Assembly (NCBI RefSeq): GCF_014696925.1
Contig: NZ_JACJQY010000015.1
Span: 42,242-106,241, forward strand
From: Phormidium tenue FACHB-1050
Lineage (GTDB): Bacteria; Cyanobacteriota; Cyanobacteriia; Pseudanabaenales; Pseudanabaenaceae
Reading direction: 5' to 3'
Length of the DNA stretch: 64,000 nucleotides
Made by a program: the position numbers and the translations under genes. This document shows positions 24,562 to 33,177 of the stretch, one piece after another (the first letter of the stretch is position 1; the number at the start of each line of letters is the position of its first letter). The notes beneath the pieces are model-generated. The model had not been told where the DNA came from. It searched no databases and saw only the letters and a program-made list of their open reading frames with translations.

Positions 24562-24678
24562 TATAGCTACCGTCGATTGTGTTAGGACAAAAGCAAAACC
24601 CAAGAAGAGAATGGCGGCGCTTCGCGCCGCCACTCTCTTCTTGGGTTTTATGTCCTCATAAATTTAGCGACAGCTATA
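24562..24678. mobile_element. TATAGC palindromic element E8
   Basis: It runs TATAGCTACCGTCGATTG to CGACAGCTATA, with arms AAAACCCAAGAAGAGAATG and core GCGGCGC-TTC-GCGCCGC. It lies downstream of metalloprotease copy 2. Its arms match E9 at 26523. Confidence 0.75.
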
Positions 24679-24708
24679 ACGCTCCAGCCAAGCAAAATAC
24701 AAGAAGAA

Positions 24709-26316
24709 CTAGCGAACAGCCCACAAAGAAGATGAATCCCCTAACCACCAAGGAGTTAATGAGTCCCCTAGTAATTGAGAACTATCAGAAATAGAAGATG
24801 TTTGAGATTTATTGCTACCAAGAACAACATTCGACTTGGTTAGCTCAGCACCAAACTCAAGCCCTTGACTAATTTGTTGTTGATCCAAGATTGAGAGTAC
24901 AGTGTTCTGGAAATTTAGAAGAGGCTGAGTCAATCCCAAATCGATAAACTGAGAAGCAGAAGATATAGCCAAATCAATCAAAGAAGATTCTTCTCCAACT
25001 AACAGCGCACCTTCAACTTTACCCGTTAGAGCATCGATATCATCGCTATTTGACCAGTCGGTAGCATAGCCATCAAAAAGCTGCAAAAACTCAATATCAC
25101 CACCCTCAACGGAGTCAAAGATCGCCTCTTCTCCGAAAGCTGCCTTAATTCCTTGCCACCAGCCACCTGTGCGGGCAAAGTATGCTTGCCACCAGCCACC
25201 TCCTCGAGCATAAAACTCTTGCCACCAGCCACCTGTGCGAGCTTCAAGAGATGTATCAGATTTAGGCTTATAAATATCAGTGCTATCAAACATCAACGCC
25301 ATGGCATTGTTGATATTTTGCGTTGTCTTTTGACTAGCAACTTGCTTAGCTTCTCTTTCTAGCTGGGCATAATTAATAGTTTTATTGATACCACCTGTGG
25401 CAATGTCCCAACCGATCGCATCAAAAGCAATCAAATCTAAATTTGTAATTACTGGAAGCTCCCCACGCTGGATTACTGCATCCATAACTCCACCTGACTT
25501 CCAATGACTTGCCTGCTTGCCATTGCCACCCATTTCCACATTGACACCATTCTCAAAGGAGCCTAATACAGAAGAGCCACCAAGTGAAAGGTAAGAATTT
25601 CCTCCAATCGCCAAATCATTAAGCTTCTCGTCGTTACTACCAATCTGACTTTTGTCGGAATAACGGAACAGATCTAGAGGGGAAGCTGCATGAGCGCGAT
25701 TATCTAAGCTTTGGCTGTATTGGTCAGTGCTTAGGTTAGCACTGCTAACCCATGGACGATCCACACTGCTTTGAAAGCCTAAAACATGCCCGATCTCATG
25801 AATGGCAACACTAATAAAATCAACTGAATTTGTAGGAGTTGTGTTCTGACGGGTAAAGTTATAATTCCAACTAGTATTTGTCCCAGTTAGGTCACGCATG
25901 ACGATATAACCATCAAGGACATTGGCTGAGACTGTATCTAGTCTTAGAGCTTTGGCATTAGCACTATTGACCTGTATTGCTTTGGATGCTTTTTTCTCAT
26001 CTTCAAAGTCACTACCTTTGTCAAATCTTACTTCAAACTGATCTGTATCTTTAAAGACATTAGACTCTAAAGCCGTTCTATCATTGCTGGATGTTATGTC
26101 TTGGATGAGTTCATTGCGAAAGTCAGAGAATGAATAATCATTAACACGGGAGATCGCACCGCCGATGGTATTACCAGAAAAGTCTCTTTTGACATCAACT
26201 GCAATGTTGATGGTCACGTTGTCAGTTAAGTATGAAGCCCAGATTTTGCCAGCCATCTCAAATGCAGCCATTTGAATCTGGGATACGCCTTGTGCGTAAC
26301 TAAAATTGAATTGCAT
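24709..26316 (-). CDS. HExxH metalloprotease with GGWWQ repeats (copy 2)
   Basis: This 535-residue paralogue of the downstream gene has the same layout: HEIGHVLGFQSSVDRPWV, SHWKSGGVMDAVIQRGE, LDLIAFDAIGWDI, then three GGWWQ repeats (ARTGGWWQEFYARGGGWWQAYF and a third), and an identical terminal segment TPWWLGDSSSLWAVR. Catalytic Glu and both His ligands are intact. The most divergent part is residues 60-130, ahead of the active site, which may set substrate choice. No Sec signal is evident. A direct-repeat promoter sits at 26446-26499, so the two copies have separate but equivalent promoters. Confidence 0.8.
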   Translation of the reverse strand: MQFNFSYAQGVSQIQMAAFEMAGKIWASYLTDNVTINIAVDVKRDFSGNTIGGAISRVNDYSFSDFRNELIQDITSSNDRTALESNVFKDTDQFEVRFDKGSDFEDEKKASKAIQVNSANAKALRLDTVSANVLDGYIVMRDLTGTNTSWNYNFTRQNTTPTNSVDFISVAIHEIGHVLGFQSSVDRPWVSSANLSTDQYSQSLDNRAHAASPLDLFRYSDKSQIGSNDEKLNDLAIGGNSYLSLGGSSVLGSFENGVNVEMGGNGKQASHWKSGGVMDAVIQRGELPVITNLDLIAFDAIGWDIATGGINKTINYAQLEREAKQVASQKTTQNINNAMALMFDSTDIYKPKSDTSLEARTGGWWQEFYARGGGWWQAYFARTGGWWQGIKAAFGEEAIFDSVEGGDIEFLQLFDGYATDWSNSDDIDALTGKVEGALLVGEESSLIDLAISSASQFIDLGLTQPLLNFQNTVLSILDQQQISQGLEFGAELTKSNVVLGSNKSQTSSISDSSQLLGDSLTPWWLGDSSSLWAVR

Positions 26317-26445
26317 TACTTTCTTGCCCCAAAAATTTTAAGTTGGATTTCCCCCCAACATCAATCTCTTAAAGACAAAATACACATACAAAAACTTGTA
26401 TAAATTAACTTAGCTAAATGCTAAATAAGCTAATTCATATTATTA

Positions 26446-26499
26446 AGATAAAGCACACATAAATATTTTGTCACTATCAAAAAGTTATCAAAAAGTTAT
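26446..26499 (-). promoter_or_regulatory. Direct-repeat promoter of metalloprotease copy 2
   Basis: On the minus strand ATAACTTT (26492-26499) and ATAACTTT (26481-26488) precede GTGACA (26469-26474) by 6 bp. A 17-bp spacer and TTATCT (26446-26451) follow. The proximal half-site is 165 bp above the ATG, as at copy 1 and DUF928. Confidence 0.72.
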
Positions 26500-26522
26500 A
26501 AGATATTCGTACAGCCCAAAAA

Positions 26523-26641
26523 TATAGCTGCGGTCGATTGTGTTAGGACAAAAGCAAAGCCCAAGAAGAGAATGGCGGCGCGAAGCGCCGCCATTCTCTT
26601 CTTGGGTTTTATGTCCTCATACACTTGGCGACAGCAATATA
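26523..26641. mobile_element. TATAGC palindromic element E9
   Basis: It starts TATAGCTGCGGTCGATTG and has a core with arms AAGCCCAAGAAGAGAATG and GCGGCGC-GAA-GCGCCGC. The right end is GCGACAGCAATATA. Confidence 0.72.
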
Positions 26642-26692
26642 CTCAAAACATAAAAATGGTGGCGCAAAACGCCACCATTTTTATGTTTTGAG
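26642..26692. repeat. GGTGGCG hairpin
   Basis: CTCAAAACATAAAAATGGTGG and its mirror form a perfect 23-bp stem with loop CAAAA, abutting E9. A truncated TATAGCAAAG end follows at about 26735. Confidence 0.65.
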
Positions 26693-26854
26693 CAAGCAAG
26701 ACTTAAATGTTGCTCCAGTCCAGAATTGTGGAGCTATAGCAAAGTAAGACATTTATTGGTAATCTTGCGTTAACTTAAAACAATATAAGTTCAGCAGAAT
26801 CTCTAGAAATATTGATCGCAAATTGATCGCGAAGTCGCGTTACCTATCATTTTT

Positions 26855-27130
26855 ATGGATGCTTTTAATCCAATACCCCCAGAATGGGTCGAAAAGGCTA
26901 CACATGCCACTGGGTTTTGCTGTCCTAAATGTGGACAGCCCCCTAGTAAAGCCGAAGCAGTGTGGATTAATCGCCGATCGCCTGTTTATACAGAAAACCA
27001 TCAACGCAAATGGCAAGAGTTTTATAAATGTGATTGCCAAGCAGCTTGGTGGGCTTGGAGCAACGATCGCCCACCGTCAGAATTTAGCGATCGCGCTATT
27101 CGGAACACCTATGACGACGATTTAATCTGA
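26855..27130 (+). CDS. Small zinc-ribbon-like protein
   Basis: The 91-residue soluble protein has a CPKC pair at residues 23-26 (FCCPKCGQP) and a second CDC pair near 60 (FYKCDCQAAWWAW), a plausible four-Cys zinc site. It begins at ATG 26855 and ends 4 bp before the comEC start, so the two are probably one transcript. The function is unknown. A longer overlapping frame on the same strand is a shadow. Confidence 0.6.
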   Translation: MDAFNPIPPEWVEKATHATGFCCPKCGQPPSKAEAVWINRRSPVYTENHQRKWQEFYKCDCQAAWWAWSNDRPPSEFSDRAIRNTYDDDLI

Positions 27131-27134
27131 GCCA

Positions 27135-29480
27135 ATGAAATCTCAAGTTGTCCTAGTGTTAGCTTTGTTTTTTGTGGCGGGAGCCTATGCCAGCTTTTTA
27201 CCAGATTGGACAGGTTTTTATACGGTTTTTGGGCTTGGTTTTGCCTTATCGTTGGTGGTTCCTGTCATGTGGCGTTTGGGACCCAAGCGCTGGGTCTATC
27301 TATTAGCCACCTTGTTAGCTTGTTGTGCTTGTTTTTATATAAAAATTCGCACTCCCCAACCCCAAACTGACGATATTTCTAAATATGCGCCGTTGTCTAA
27401 TGCGATCGTGCGCGGACAGGTAATCGAAGCGCCCAGTTTGACTCGAAGTGAGAGAGCAAAGTTTCTGTTAGAGGTGAAGGAGATTAATACCTCTGGGAAA
27501 CTCGACGTTAAAGAACTTACGCAAAATCCTGCGGCAAATCCCAATAGTCCCAAAGTTAAGCCCGATGAGGCTAATAAATTTGTAGCGGCTTCTGGAAAAT
27601 TATATGTGACAGTGCCATTGATTGAGGTGACAGGTTTACGCTCAGGACAAGCCGTTGAGCTTTCAGGAAGATTGTATTTGCCCAATAGAGCTGATAATTT
27701 TGGAGCCTTTGATTTCAAATCTTATCTAGCGCGTCAGGGTGTATTTGCGGGAATGAGTGGGCGATCGCTTGTTGAGCAAGGTGATGCTCCAAGCTTTGGC
27801 GAATGGTGGTTTGTGAGTCGGATTGTCCGCGCCCATGTGATGGGGGCTGGTGTGCCAGAGGGTTCATTGCTTAGCTCATTAGTCTTAGGTAGCCGAGCCG
27901 TGGATTTGCCGAGTGATCTGAAGGATGTTTTTATTCAAGCAGGTTTAGCGGCTGTATTAGCAGCTTCGGGATTTCAGGTGACATTGGTACTAGGTGCTGC
28001 GATCGCCTTAACGCGCAATAAATCACTCAAATTCCAATTTGTGATTGGGAGCCTCTGCTTAGGGGGATATTTACTATTAACTGGTGCGAGTCCGTCGATT
28101 TTGCGAGCCGTGGTGATGGGCTTTGGCAGTTTGATTGGTCTGGTGGTGCAACGCCGTAGCCGCCCTGTAATTGGTCTAATTTTTACGGCTGTATTGTTAT
28201 TGCTTTATCAACCGCTTTGGATTTGGGATTTAGGTTTTCAGTTTAGTTTTCTCGCTACATTCGGACTGCTGACTACCTCACGTTCAATTTCTGAGCGTTT
28301 AGAATGGCTACCACCCGCGATCGCTGAATTGCTTTCTGTGCCGATCGCCGCCTATATCTGGACATTACCTTTACAACTATTAGTATTTGGCAAACTCTCT
28401 CCCTACAGCTTGCTCGCCAATGTCCTGACGACACCATTAGTTTCTATATCCACCTATGGCGGGCTTATTAGCGGGGTCTTAGGAATTATCTTTGTGCCAA
28501 TTGGAGCCGCGATCGCTTGGTTACTCTATCCATTACTGCATTGGATGATTAATCTAGCTCAATGGCTAAATACTTTACCCAATGCGATTACTAGTGTTGG
28601 GGCGATCGCACTCTGGCAAATGTTAATTGCCTATGCATTATTCATCGCGATTTGGGTAGTGCCTTGGTTTGGCAAGATGCAGCGTTGGACGATCGCCTTT
28701 GTTTTAGCTTGCGTAGTGCTATTTATTCCCAATGCGATCGCTCAGGCTAATGCATTTCAAGTGACATTACCAGCATTTAATGATGTGCCGATTATGTTGA
28801 TCAAAAATCAAAATCAAACTGTGTTAATTAACACTGGTGATCAACAATTTGCTGGCTTTACATTGCAACCATTTTTGCAAAAGCTTGGTGTTAATCGCAT
28901 TGATTGGGCGATATCCACCGATACGCAGCCCGATGTCAGCGACGGCTGGAATACTTTGATATCTAATTCATTAGCGATCACCCAGTTTCGCGATATCAGT
29001 CTCGGTGTTACCCCAAAACCCTATCAAAATCTTCAACAAGCCCTTGCCAATGCAAAAACTCCCCTAGCATCCCTTAAGGCTGGGGAAACACTGACGATTA
29101 ACAATCAAGTGGAAATTCAACTACTCAACCAATCGCCTGATGTGCTTAAAATCAAGACGGGGGAGCTATCTTGGTTACTACTACCAAATGCAGATCCCAA
29201 ATCTCAACAGGCGATCGCTACCAAAAAAGATCTACTTCCTAAACTATCGGCAAATATACTCTGGTGGACAGGTGGGCAAATAGAACCAGCTATTTTAAAA
29301 GCGATCAATCCTAAAATTGCGATCGCTTCAGCAACAAGTGTTGTGGAAGCGATGGTCAATCAACTCTATGAAGCTAAAATTAGAGTGTTTTGGACAGGTC
29401 GTGATGGCGCAATTCAGTGGACTCCTGATAAAGACTTTCATACCCTCCGCGATCAACAGGACACGCGATCGCCAATCTAA
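27135..29480 (+). CDS. comEC: ComEC/Rec2-family DNA-uptake channel protein
   Basis: This is a 781-residue multi-pass inner-membrane protein for passage of transforming single-stranded DNA. The order is two or three N-terminal helices, an OB-like DUF4131 region (RGQVIEAPSLTRSERAKF... LSGRLYLPNRADNFGAFDFKSYLARQG), then the competence domain with GLAAVLAASGFQVTLVLG, TGASPSILRAVVMG and WDLGFQFSFLATFGLL. The C-terminal part sits where other ComEC proteins have a metallo-beta-lactamase-like domain, but the HxHxDH metal site is missing (ISTDTQPDVSDGW instead). A nuclease role for that domain is therefore unlikely. The stop codon abuts a bidirectional terminator. Confidence 0.9.
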   Translation: MKSQVVLVLALFFVAGAYASFLPDWTGFYTVFGLGFALSLVVPVMWRLGPKRWVYLLATLLACCACFYIKIRTPQPQTDDISKYAPLSNAIVRGQVIEAPSLTRSERAKFLLEVKEINTSGKLDVKELTQNPAANPNSPKVKPDEANKFVAASGKLYVTVPLIEVTGLRSGQAVELSGRLYLPNRADNFGAFDFKSYLARQGVFAGMSGRSLVEQGDAPSFGEWWFVSRIVRAHVMGAGVPEGSLLSSLVLGSRAVDLPSDLKDVFIQAGLAAVLAASGFQVTLVLGAAIALTRNKSLKFQFVIGSLCLGGYLLLTGASPSILRAVVMGFGSLIGLVVQRRSRPVIGLIFTAVLLLLYQPLWIWDLGFQFSFLATFGLLTTSRSISERLEWLPPAIAELLSVPIAAYIWTLPLQLLVFGKLSPYSLLANVLTTPLVSISTYGGLISGVLGIIFVPIGAAIAWLLYPLLHWMINLAQWLNTLPNAITSVGAIALWQMLIAYALFIAIWVVPWFGKMQRWTIAFVLACVVLFIPNAIAQANAFQVTLPAFNDVPIMLIKNQNQTVLINTGDQQFAGFTLQPFLQKLGVNRIDWAISTDTQPDVSDGWNTLISNSLAITQFRDISLGVTPKPYQNLQQALANAKTPLASLKAGETLTINNQVEIQLLNQSPDVLKIKTGELSWLLLPNADPKSQQAIATKKDLLPKLSANILWWTGGQIEPAILKAINPKIAIASATSVVEAMVNQLYEAKIRVFWTGRDGAIQWTPDKDFHTLRDQQDTRSPI

Positions 29481-29518
29481 AAAGAGAGAAACCTCGCTGT
29501 GCGAGGTTTCTCTCTTTT
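29480..29518. terminator. Bidirectional terminator between comEC and the toxin gene
   Basis: AAAAGAGAGAAACCTCG-CTGTG and the mirror arm form a 17-bp stem with A/T flanks. The stop codons of both convergent genes touch the stem ends. Confidence 0.82.
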
Positions 29519-29879
29519 ATTGAAGTTGCTCATCATAAAATTCTTGAATAACTTTTTTGATTTCTGTCGCAGTTACATTGTCTTTTTTAGACTTTGAGTA
29601 AATCAAAATACATAAAATATTCGTGGAAGATTTGACATAATAAATCACCCTATAACCACCACTTTTTCCTTTTTGAATATCACTGTTTTTAACGCGAACT
29701 TTAAATACGGTATAACTAGTTTTTTGAATTTGCTCTCCAATTAATTCCCCATTTTTAAGCTTTTCAAAAATTGGCTGAATGTCTAACTTAATTTTTCGAT
29801 AACGCTTTGCTAAGTCACGAACTTGGCGTTTAAAAACATCTGTGAACTGGATTGTGATTGAGGATTCATCGTTAGACAT
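29517..29879 (-). CDS. RelE/ParE-family toxin
   Basis: The protein is about 120 residues from ATG 29879; the frame extends to 29930. It has the RelE/ParE fold pattern: ITIQFTDVFKRQVRDLAKRYRKIKLDIQPIFEKL, then TVFKVRVKNSDIQKGKSGGYRVIYYV and ILCILIYSKSKKDNVTATEIKKVI. This resembles the cyanobacterial mRNA-endonuclease-like toxins. The start overlaps the antitoxin stop by 8 nt (ATGTCTAA), so the two are co-translated. Confidence 0.82.
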   Translation of the reverse strand: MSNDESSITIQFTDVFKRQVRDLAKRYRKIKLDIQPIFEKLKNGELIGEQIQKTSYTVFKVRVKNSDIQKGKSGGYRVIYYVKSSTNILCILIYSKSKKDNVTATEIKKVIQEFYDEQLQ

Positions 29880-30312
29880 CGATTCCGTCCCAAAGTTGAG
29901 AAATATCGTGAACCCTACCTGCCTGAACATCTTGAAAAGACTGGCGTAGATCTTCTAAGATTTTTTCCTTCGGAGCATCATCGTAATTAATATGCACATC
30001 TTGCAATTCACGCTCAAGTTTGTCAATGCGCGATTGAAGAGTTTGAGCAAGGTTTTCCTGTCTTTGGATAACTAACTGCGAAAGTTGCAGTTGCTCTTGA
30101 GCTTGACGTAATAAAATTTGCGCTTGCTGACTACTCTCATAAACTCTTACCGATTCAAAGTTATCTGTTTTTATCTCTAATGGTGAATGTTTATCTTTGA
30201 CAAACAAAAGAAAATCTAGAACCTCACTTAAAAGATAATCTGATGTTTGTTCAATTTCTTGTATTAATGATTGTCTAACATTGATTTGAATAGAAGTCTC
30301 TGTATCTAGCAT
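29872..30312 (-). CDS. Antitoxin with N-terminal DUF2281-like part and coiled coil
   Basis: The 146-residue protein is the first gene of the toxin-antitoxin pair. The N-terminal 45 residues (SLIQEIEQTSDYLLSEVLDFLLFVKD) resemble DUF2281-type antitoxins. A Gln-rich coiled coil (about 65-105, QILLRQAQEQLQLSQLVIQRQ) is followed by a C-terminal toxin-binding-like segment, DLRQSFQDVQAGRVHDISQLWDGIDV. The coiled coil in the middle is unusual for a small antitoxin and may set oligomer state. It starts at ATG 30312. Confidence 0.72.
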   Translation of the reverse strand: MLDTETSIQINVRQSLIQEIEQTSDYLLSEVLDFLLFVKDKHSPLEIKTDNFESVRVYESSQQAQILLRQAQEQLQLSQLVIQRQENLAQTLQSRIDKLERELQDVHINYDDAPKEKILEDLRQSFQDVQAGRVHDISQLWDGIDV

Positions 30313-30436
30313 GACTTTACCTATTTGATATACCTAACTCATCATAACAAGAGCCTTAATGGGCTTGATTGCGAATTGCTTATGGCATTTTAATTAATGT
30401 AGCTTAATATAAAAACTTAAACCGTTAAATCCCAAT

Positions 30437-32416
30437 ATGAATAAGCGATCGCTACTTTTTCCGATTATTCTGGCTAGCCTTACACTTACCACTTTGCCTG
30501 TGGCAGCTCAATATACGGGATTAGGTAAATATAGTGTTGATCCTGCAATTCTCAAGCGCTATGCTCCCCCTGCATTACCGCCAACAGTGACGCGACCGAT
30601 TGAGTCGATCTTGGATGTGCGATCGCCAGGGTTAGGAATGGTGACACCCGACGGGAAGCAGATGTTTTTTACATGGGGAATTACGGGCACGGTGCAGGTA
30701 TGGCGACTAGATGGAGCGCAAAAATTTCCTGTACAGGTGACAGGAGGACAGGATGCTACCACCATTTCAGGCATGACTCCAGATGGAAAATATTTAATCC
30801 TGTCACGCGATCGCCAAGGCGAGGAAAATCCAGGATTATATTTGCAATCCACTAAGGGGGGTGAGTTAGAGGAAATTCAACATTTAGCAGGGGTAAGGAC
30901 TTCACTCCAATATATCGGTAATGATTCGCGCACAATATACTTCAGTGCCAATGATATTAAGCCCGACTCAGTTGTAATCTATCGCTACGATTTGCAAACT
31001 AAGAAGAAGGTTCAAATCTCTGGAGGCGATGGCATTTGGTGGATTGCCGATGTGTTTGTCAATCCAGAAACAGGCGATCGCGAGAAGTTTCTCTTTACTA
31101 AAGCAACGGGCAGTCTATCCCGCGAATATTACGAATATGATGTCAAGACTCGCCAAACTACACCACTGCTTGGTCAAAATGAGCAGGAAGAGTATGGAGT
31201 TACCTATGGTGTTAGTAAAGATGAATATCTCGTATTAACTCCCAAATTTGGAGAATTTCGTCGCCTTTATCGTTACAAAGACAAAAAATTTACACCAATT
31301 ACACCAGACCTAAAAGCAGATATATCTAACTTTGATATTGATGATCAGCGTCAGCGCATTTTGTACTCAATTAATGATGGAGGTTACACACGCCTTAAAG
31401 CGATCGCAGCCAATACTTTTGAGGAAATTAAGTTACCTGAATTTGCCAATGCTGTTCAGATCTATACAGGCTCCACCACTCGCAATGGTCGCTTTACAAC
31501 TATCGGTGTGGAAACTGCCCAAGCGCCACGCCTCAGCTATGTTTACGATTGGCAGACGCAGAAACTCACTCAATGGGTATTGCCTAGCACGCCTGAAATT
31601 GACACCAGCAAATTTGCCAAGGCTAAGCTAGAAAACTACACAACGCGGGATGGCGTATCAATTCCCATGTTTATCTATAGTTCACCCCAATGTGAAAATA
31701 CTGCCCAAAAGCCTCTCGAAAAGCCTTGCCCTATAATTGTGCATTTTCATGGGGGGCCAGAAGGACAGAGTACGGCTGGATTTAATCGGTACGCGCAGTT
31801 ATTTGTGAATGCAGGATTTGTATTTGTGGAGCCAAATGTGCGCGGTAGTGATGGCTATGGCAAGACATGGCTGAATGCTGATAATGGACGAGATCGCCTT
31901 AAAGTCATCACCGATATCGAAGACGCAGCAATCTACATTCGCAAAAATTGGCAAATTAACGGGATTACCCCAAAAATCGGCATCGTTGGCGGTAGTTATG
32001 GGGGCTATGCGGCGATGATGGGTATGTCTAAGTTTGCAGGTAGTTATGATGCAGGTGTATCGAGTGTTGGCATTAGCAATCTGCTCACATTTTTAAATAA
32101 TACTGCTCCCTATCGACGTATTCTCCGTATCAGTGAATATGGTGATCCTGTCAAAGATCGTGATGCTCTGATTGAGTTATCACCTGTGACCTATAGCGAT
32201 CGCATCAAATCCCCATTGCTCATCATTCAAGGTGCTAACGATCCCCGTGTTCCTGTTGGTGAAGCCATCCAAATTCAAAAAATCCTAGAGCAGAAAAAAA
32301 TCCCCTCGCAACTGGTCATCTTCCCCGATGAAGGTCACGGCTCCAGCAAGCGCAGTAACCAAGTCCTAGAAATTGGCTACACCCTAGATTTCTTTAAAAA
32401 ACATCTACAAAACTAG
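30437..32416 (+). CDS. Prolyl-oligopeptidase-family (S9) serine peptidase, exported
   Basis: The 659-residue peptidase has a signal peptide (to about residue 24, VAAQ). A seven-bladed propeller-like region (about 50-390, with repeated TPDGKQMFFTWG and TPDGKYLILSRD segments) precedes an alpha/beta-hydrolase domain. The catalytic triad is visible: Ser520 in GGSYGGYAAMMG, Asp602 in GANDPRVP, and His634 in DEGHGSSKRS. The oxyanion-type HFHGGPEGQ lies before it. It probably cleaves short peptides in the periplasm. The gene ends inside the left arm of a terminator shared with the convergent gene. Confidence 0.92.
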   Translation: MNKRSLLFPIILASLTLTTLPVAAQYTGLGKYSVDPAILKRYAPPALPPTVTRPIESILDVRSPGLGMVTPDGKQMFFTWGITGTVQVWRLDGAQKFPVQVTGGQDATTISGMTPDGKYLILSRDRQGEENPGLYLQSTKGGELEEIQHLAGVRTSLQYIGNDSRTIYFSANDIKPDSVVIYRYDLQTKKKVQISGGDGIWWIADVFVNPETGDREKFLFTKATGSLSREYYEYDVKTRQTTPLLGQNEQEEYGVTYGVSKDEYLVLTPKFGEFRRLYRYKDKKFTPITPDLKADISNFDIDDQRQRILYSINDGGYTRLKAIAANTFEEIKLPEFANAVQIYTGSTTRNGRFTTIGVETAQAPRLSYVYDWQTQKLTQWVLPSTPEIDTSKFAKAKLENYTTRDGVSIPMFIYSSPQCENTAQKPLEKPCPIIVHFHGGPEGQSTAGFNRYAQLFVNAGFVFVEPNVRGSDGYGKTWLNADNGRDRLKVITDIEDAAIYIRKNWQINGITPKIGIVGGSYGGYAAMMGMSKFAGSYDAGVSSVGISNLLTFLNNTAPYRRILRISEYGDPVKDRDALIELSPVTYSDRIKSPLLIIQGANDPRVPVGEAIQIQKILEQKKIPSQLVIFPDEGHGSSKRSNQVLEIGYTLDFFKKHLQN

Positions 32417-32473
32417 CCTCTAAGCATTGGAGATGAAGCTTTGTTTCATCTCTAATGCTTAGAGGCTAGTTTT
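32409..32473. terminator. Long palindrome between convergent genes
   Basis: AAAACTAGCCTCTAAGCATT and its mirror form about a 30-bp stem with loop GCTTTG and few mismatches. The left arm holds the S9 stop codon, and the right arm holds the last three codons (Thr-Ser-Leu) and stop of the opposing gene. Confidence 0.8.
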
Positions 32474-33177
32474 TTCGTTTTTTTCAAAAATCTCAATACG
32501 AACTTCTTCCAAAAATCTTTCAGCTAAATTTTGCCAACTAGCATTTTCTCTAGGATATGTTTGCGGCGTACAAACGTACGCTTCTGGAAGCAGCCCTTCA
32601 TAATTTCCTTCCAACTTGTCGTCAAACAAGGCGATCGTGTTTTTTAGTTGCTCAATAGCATCCATTCGTATAATCCTAATCCTTCTTTTTTTTTCACTAG
32701 TAGCATTTAATTTAAGTTCAACAAAACAAAAATTATATTCATCGAAAAAAACAAAGTCACATCGCTTTTCACCCATATTTAATAATTTCATTAATCCTAA
32801 CTCTTCAATACCACTATAGCAATCCTAAATGAGTTGTGAGAGGGTATCTAAACTAACAACTTATTCTAAAGGATTTCAGAAATTCAAATTTCTCACAAAT
32901 GAATTAGGATTGCTATATCAATTGGAATAAATCCGATAGTTTGAGCATTTTTTATATTAAATAATTTTGTAATATCAAAATTTGTTTGGATAGTGTTTAC
33001 CCCATTGTGGCAAATTATAAAAGTATTATCGTCAAGGTTGTGATCAACTACAATAAAAGACCGTTTATCTTCAATATCAATTATTGAAAACTCATCACGA
33101 AGTTCTATTTCTAATATTTCATTTAATCTGTCAAAACTATTTAACAAATGCTCTTTAAACCTTTCAAATCTATTCAT
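32459..33177 (-). pseudogene. Nuclease-like partner gene split by a TATAGC element
   Basis: There are two reading frames, 32893-33177 (N-terminal part) and 32459-32791 (C-terminal part), separated by a 103-bp element. The first frame runs into the element end and stops there. Deleting 32817-32917 so that one TA remains joins ...IGFIPID to SGIEELGLMKLLNMGEK... in one frame of 205 codons. The C-terminal half has a PD-(D/E)xK-like pattern, CDFVFFDEYNFCFVELKLN, suggesting a nuclease. The start overlaps the ATPase stop (ATGA). It is AT-rich with few HIP1 sites, consistent with acquired DNA. It is inactive as it stands, unless the fragments function. Confidence 0.75.
32815..32917. mobile_element. 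TATAGC element inserted in a gene (E18)
   Basis: Terminal inverted repeats of about 27 bp (TATAGCAATCCTAAATG... and ...AATTAGGATTGCTATA) flank a non-coding centre without the usual GC-rich core. TA at both ends fits a 2-bp target duplication. It interrupts the coding sequence at 32459-33177. Confidence 0.82.

Noticed and set aside
26823..27125. Alternative frame overlapping the zinc-ribbon gene
   Set aside because: The 26855-27130 frame has the Cys pairs and a better start; the alternative has none.
30559..30852. 97-codon minus-strand ORF inside the S9 peptidase gene
   Set aside because: It is antisense to a complete, well-supported enzyme and has no supporting features.
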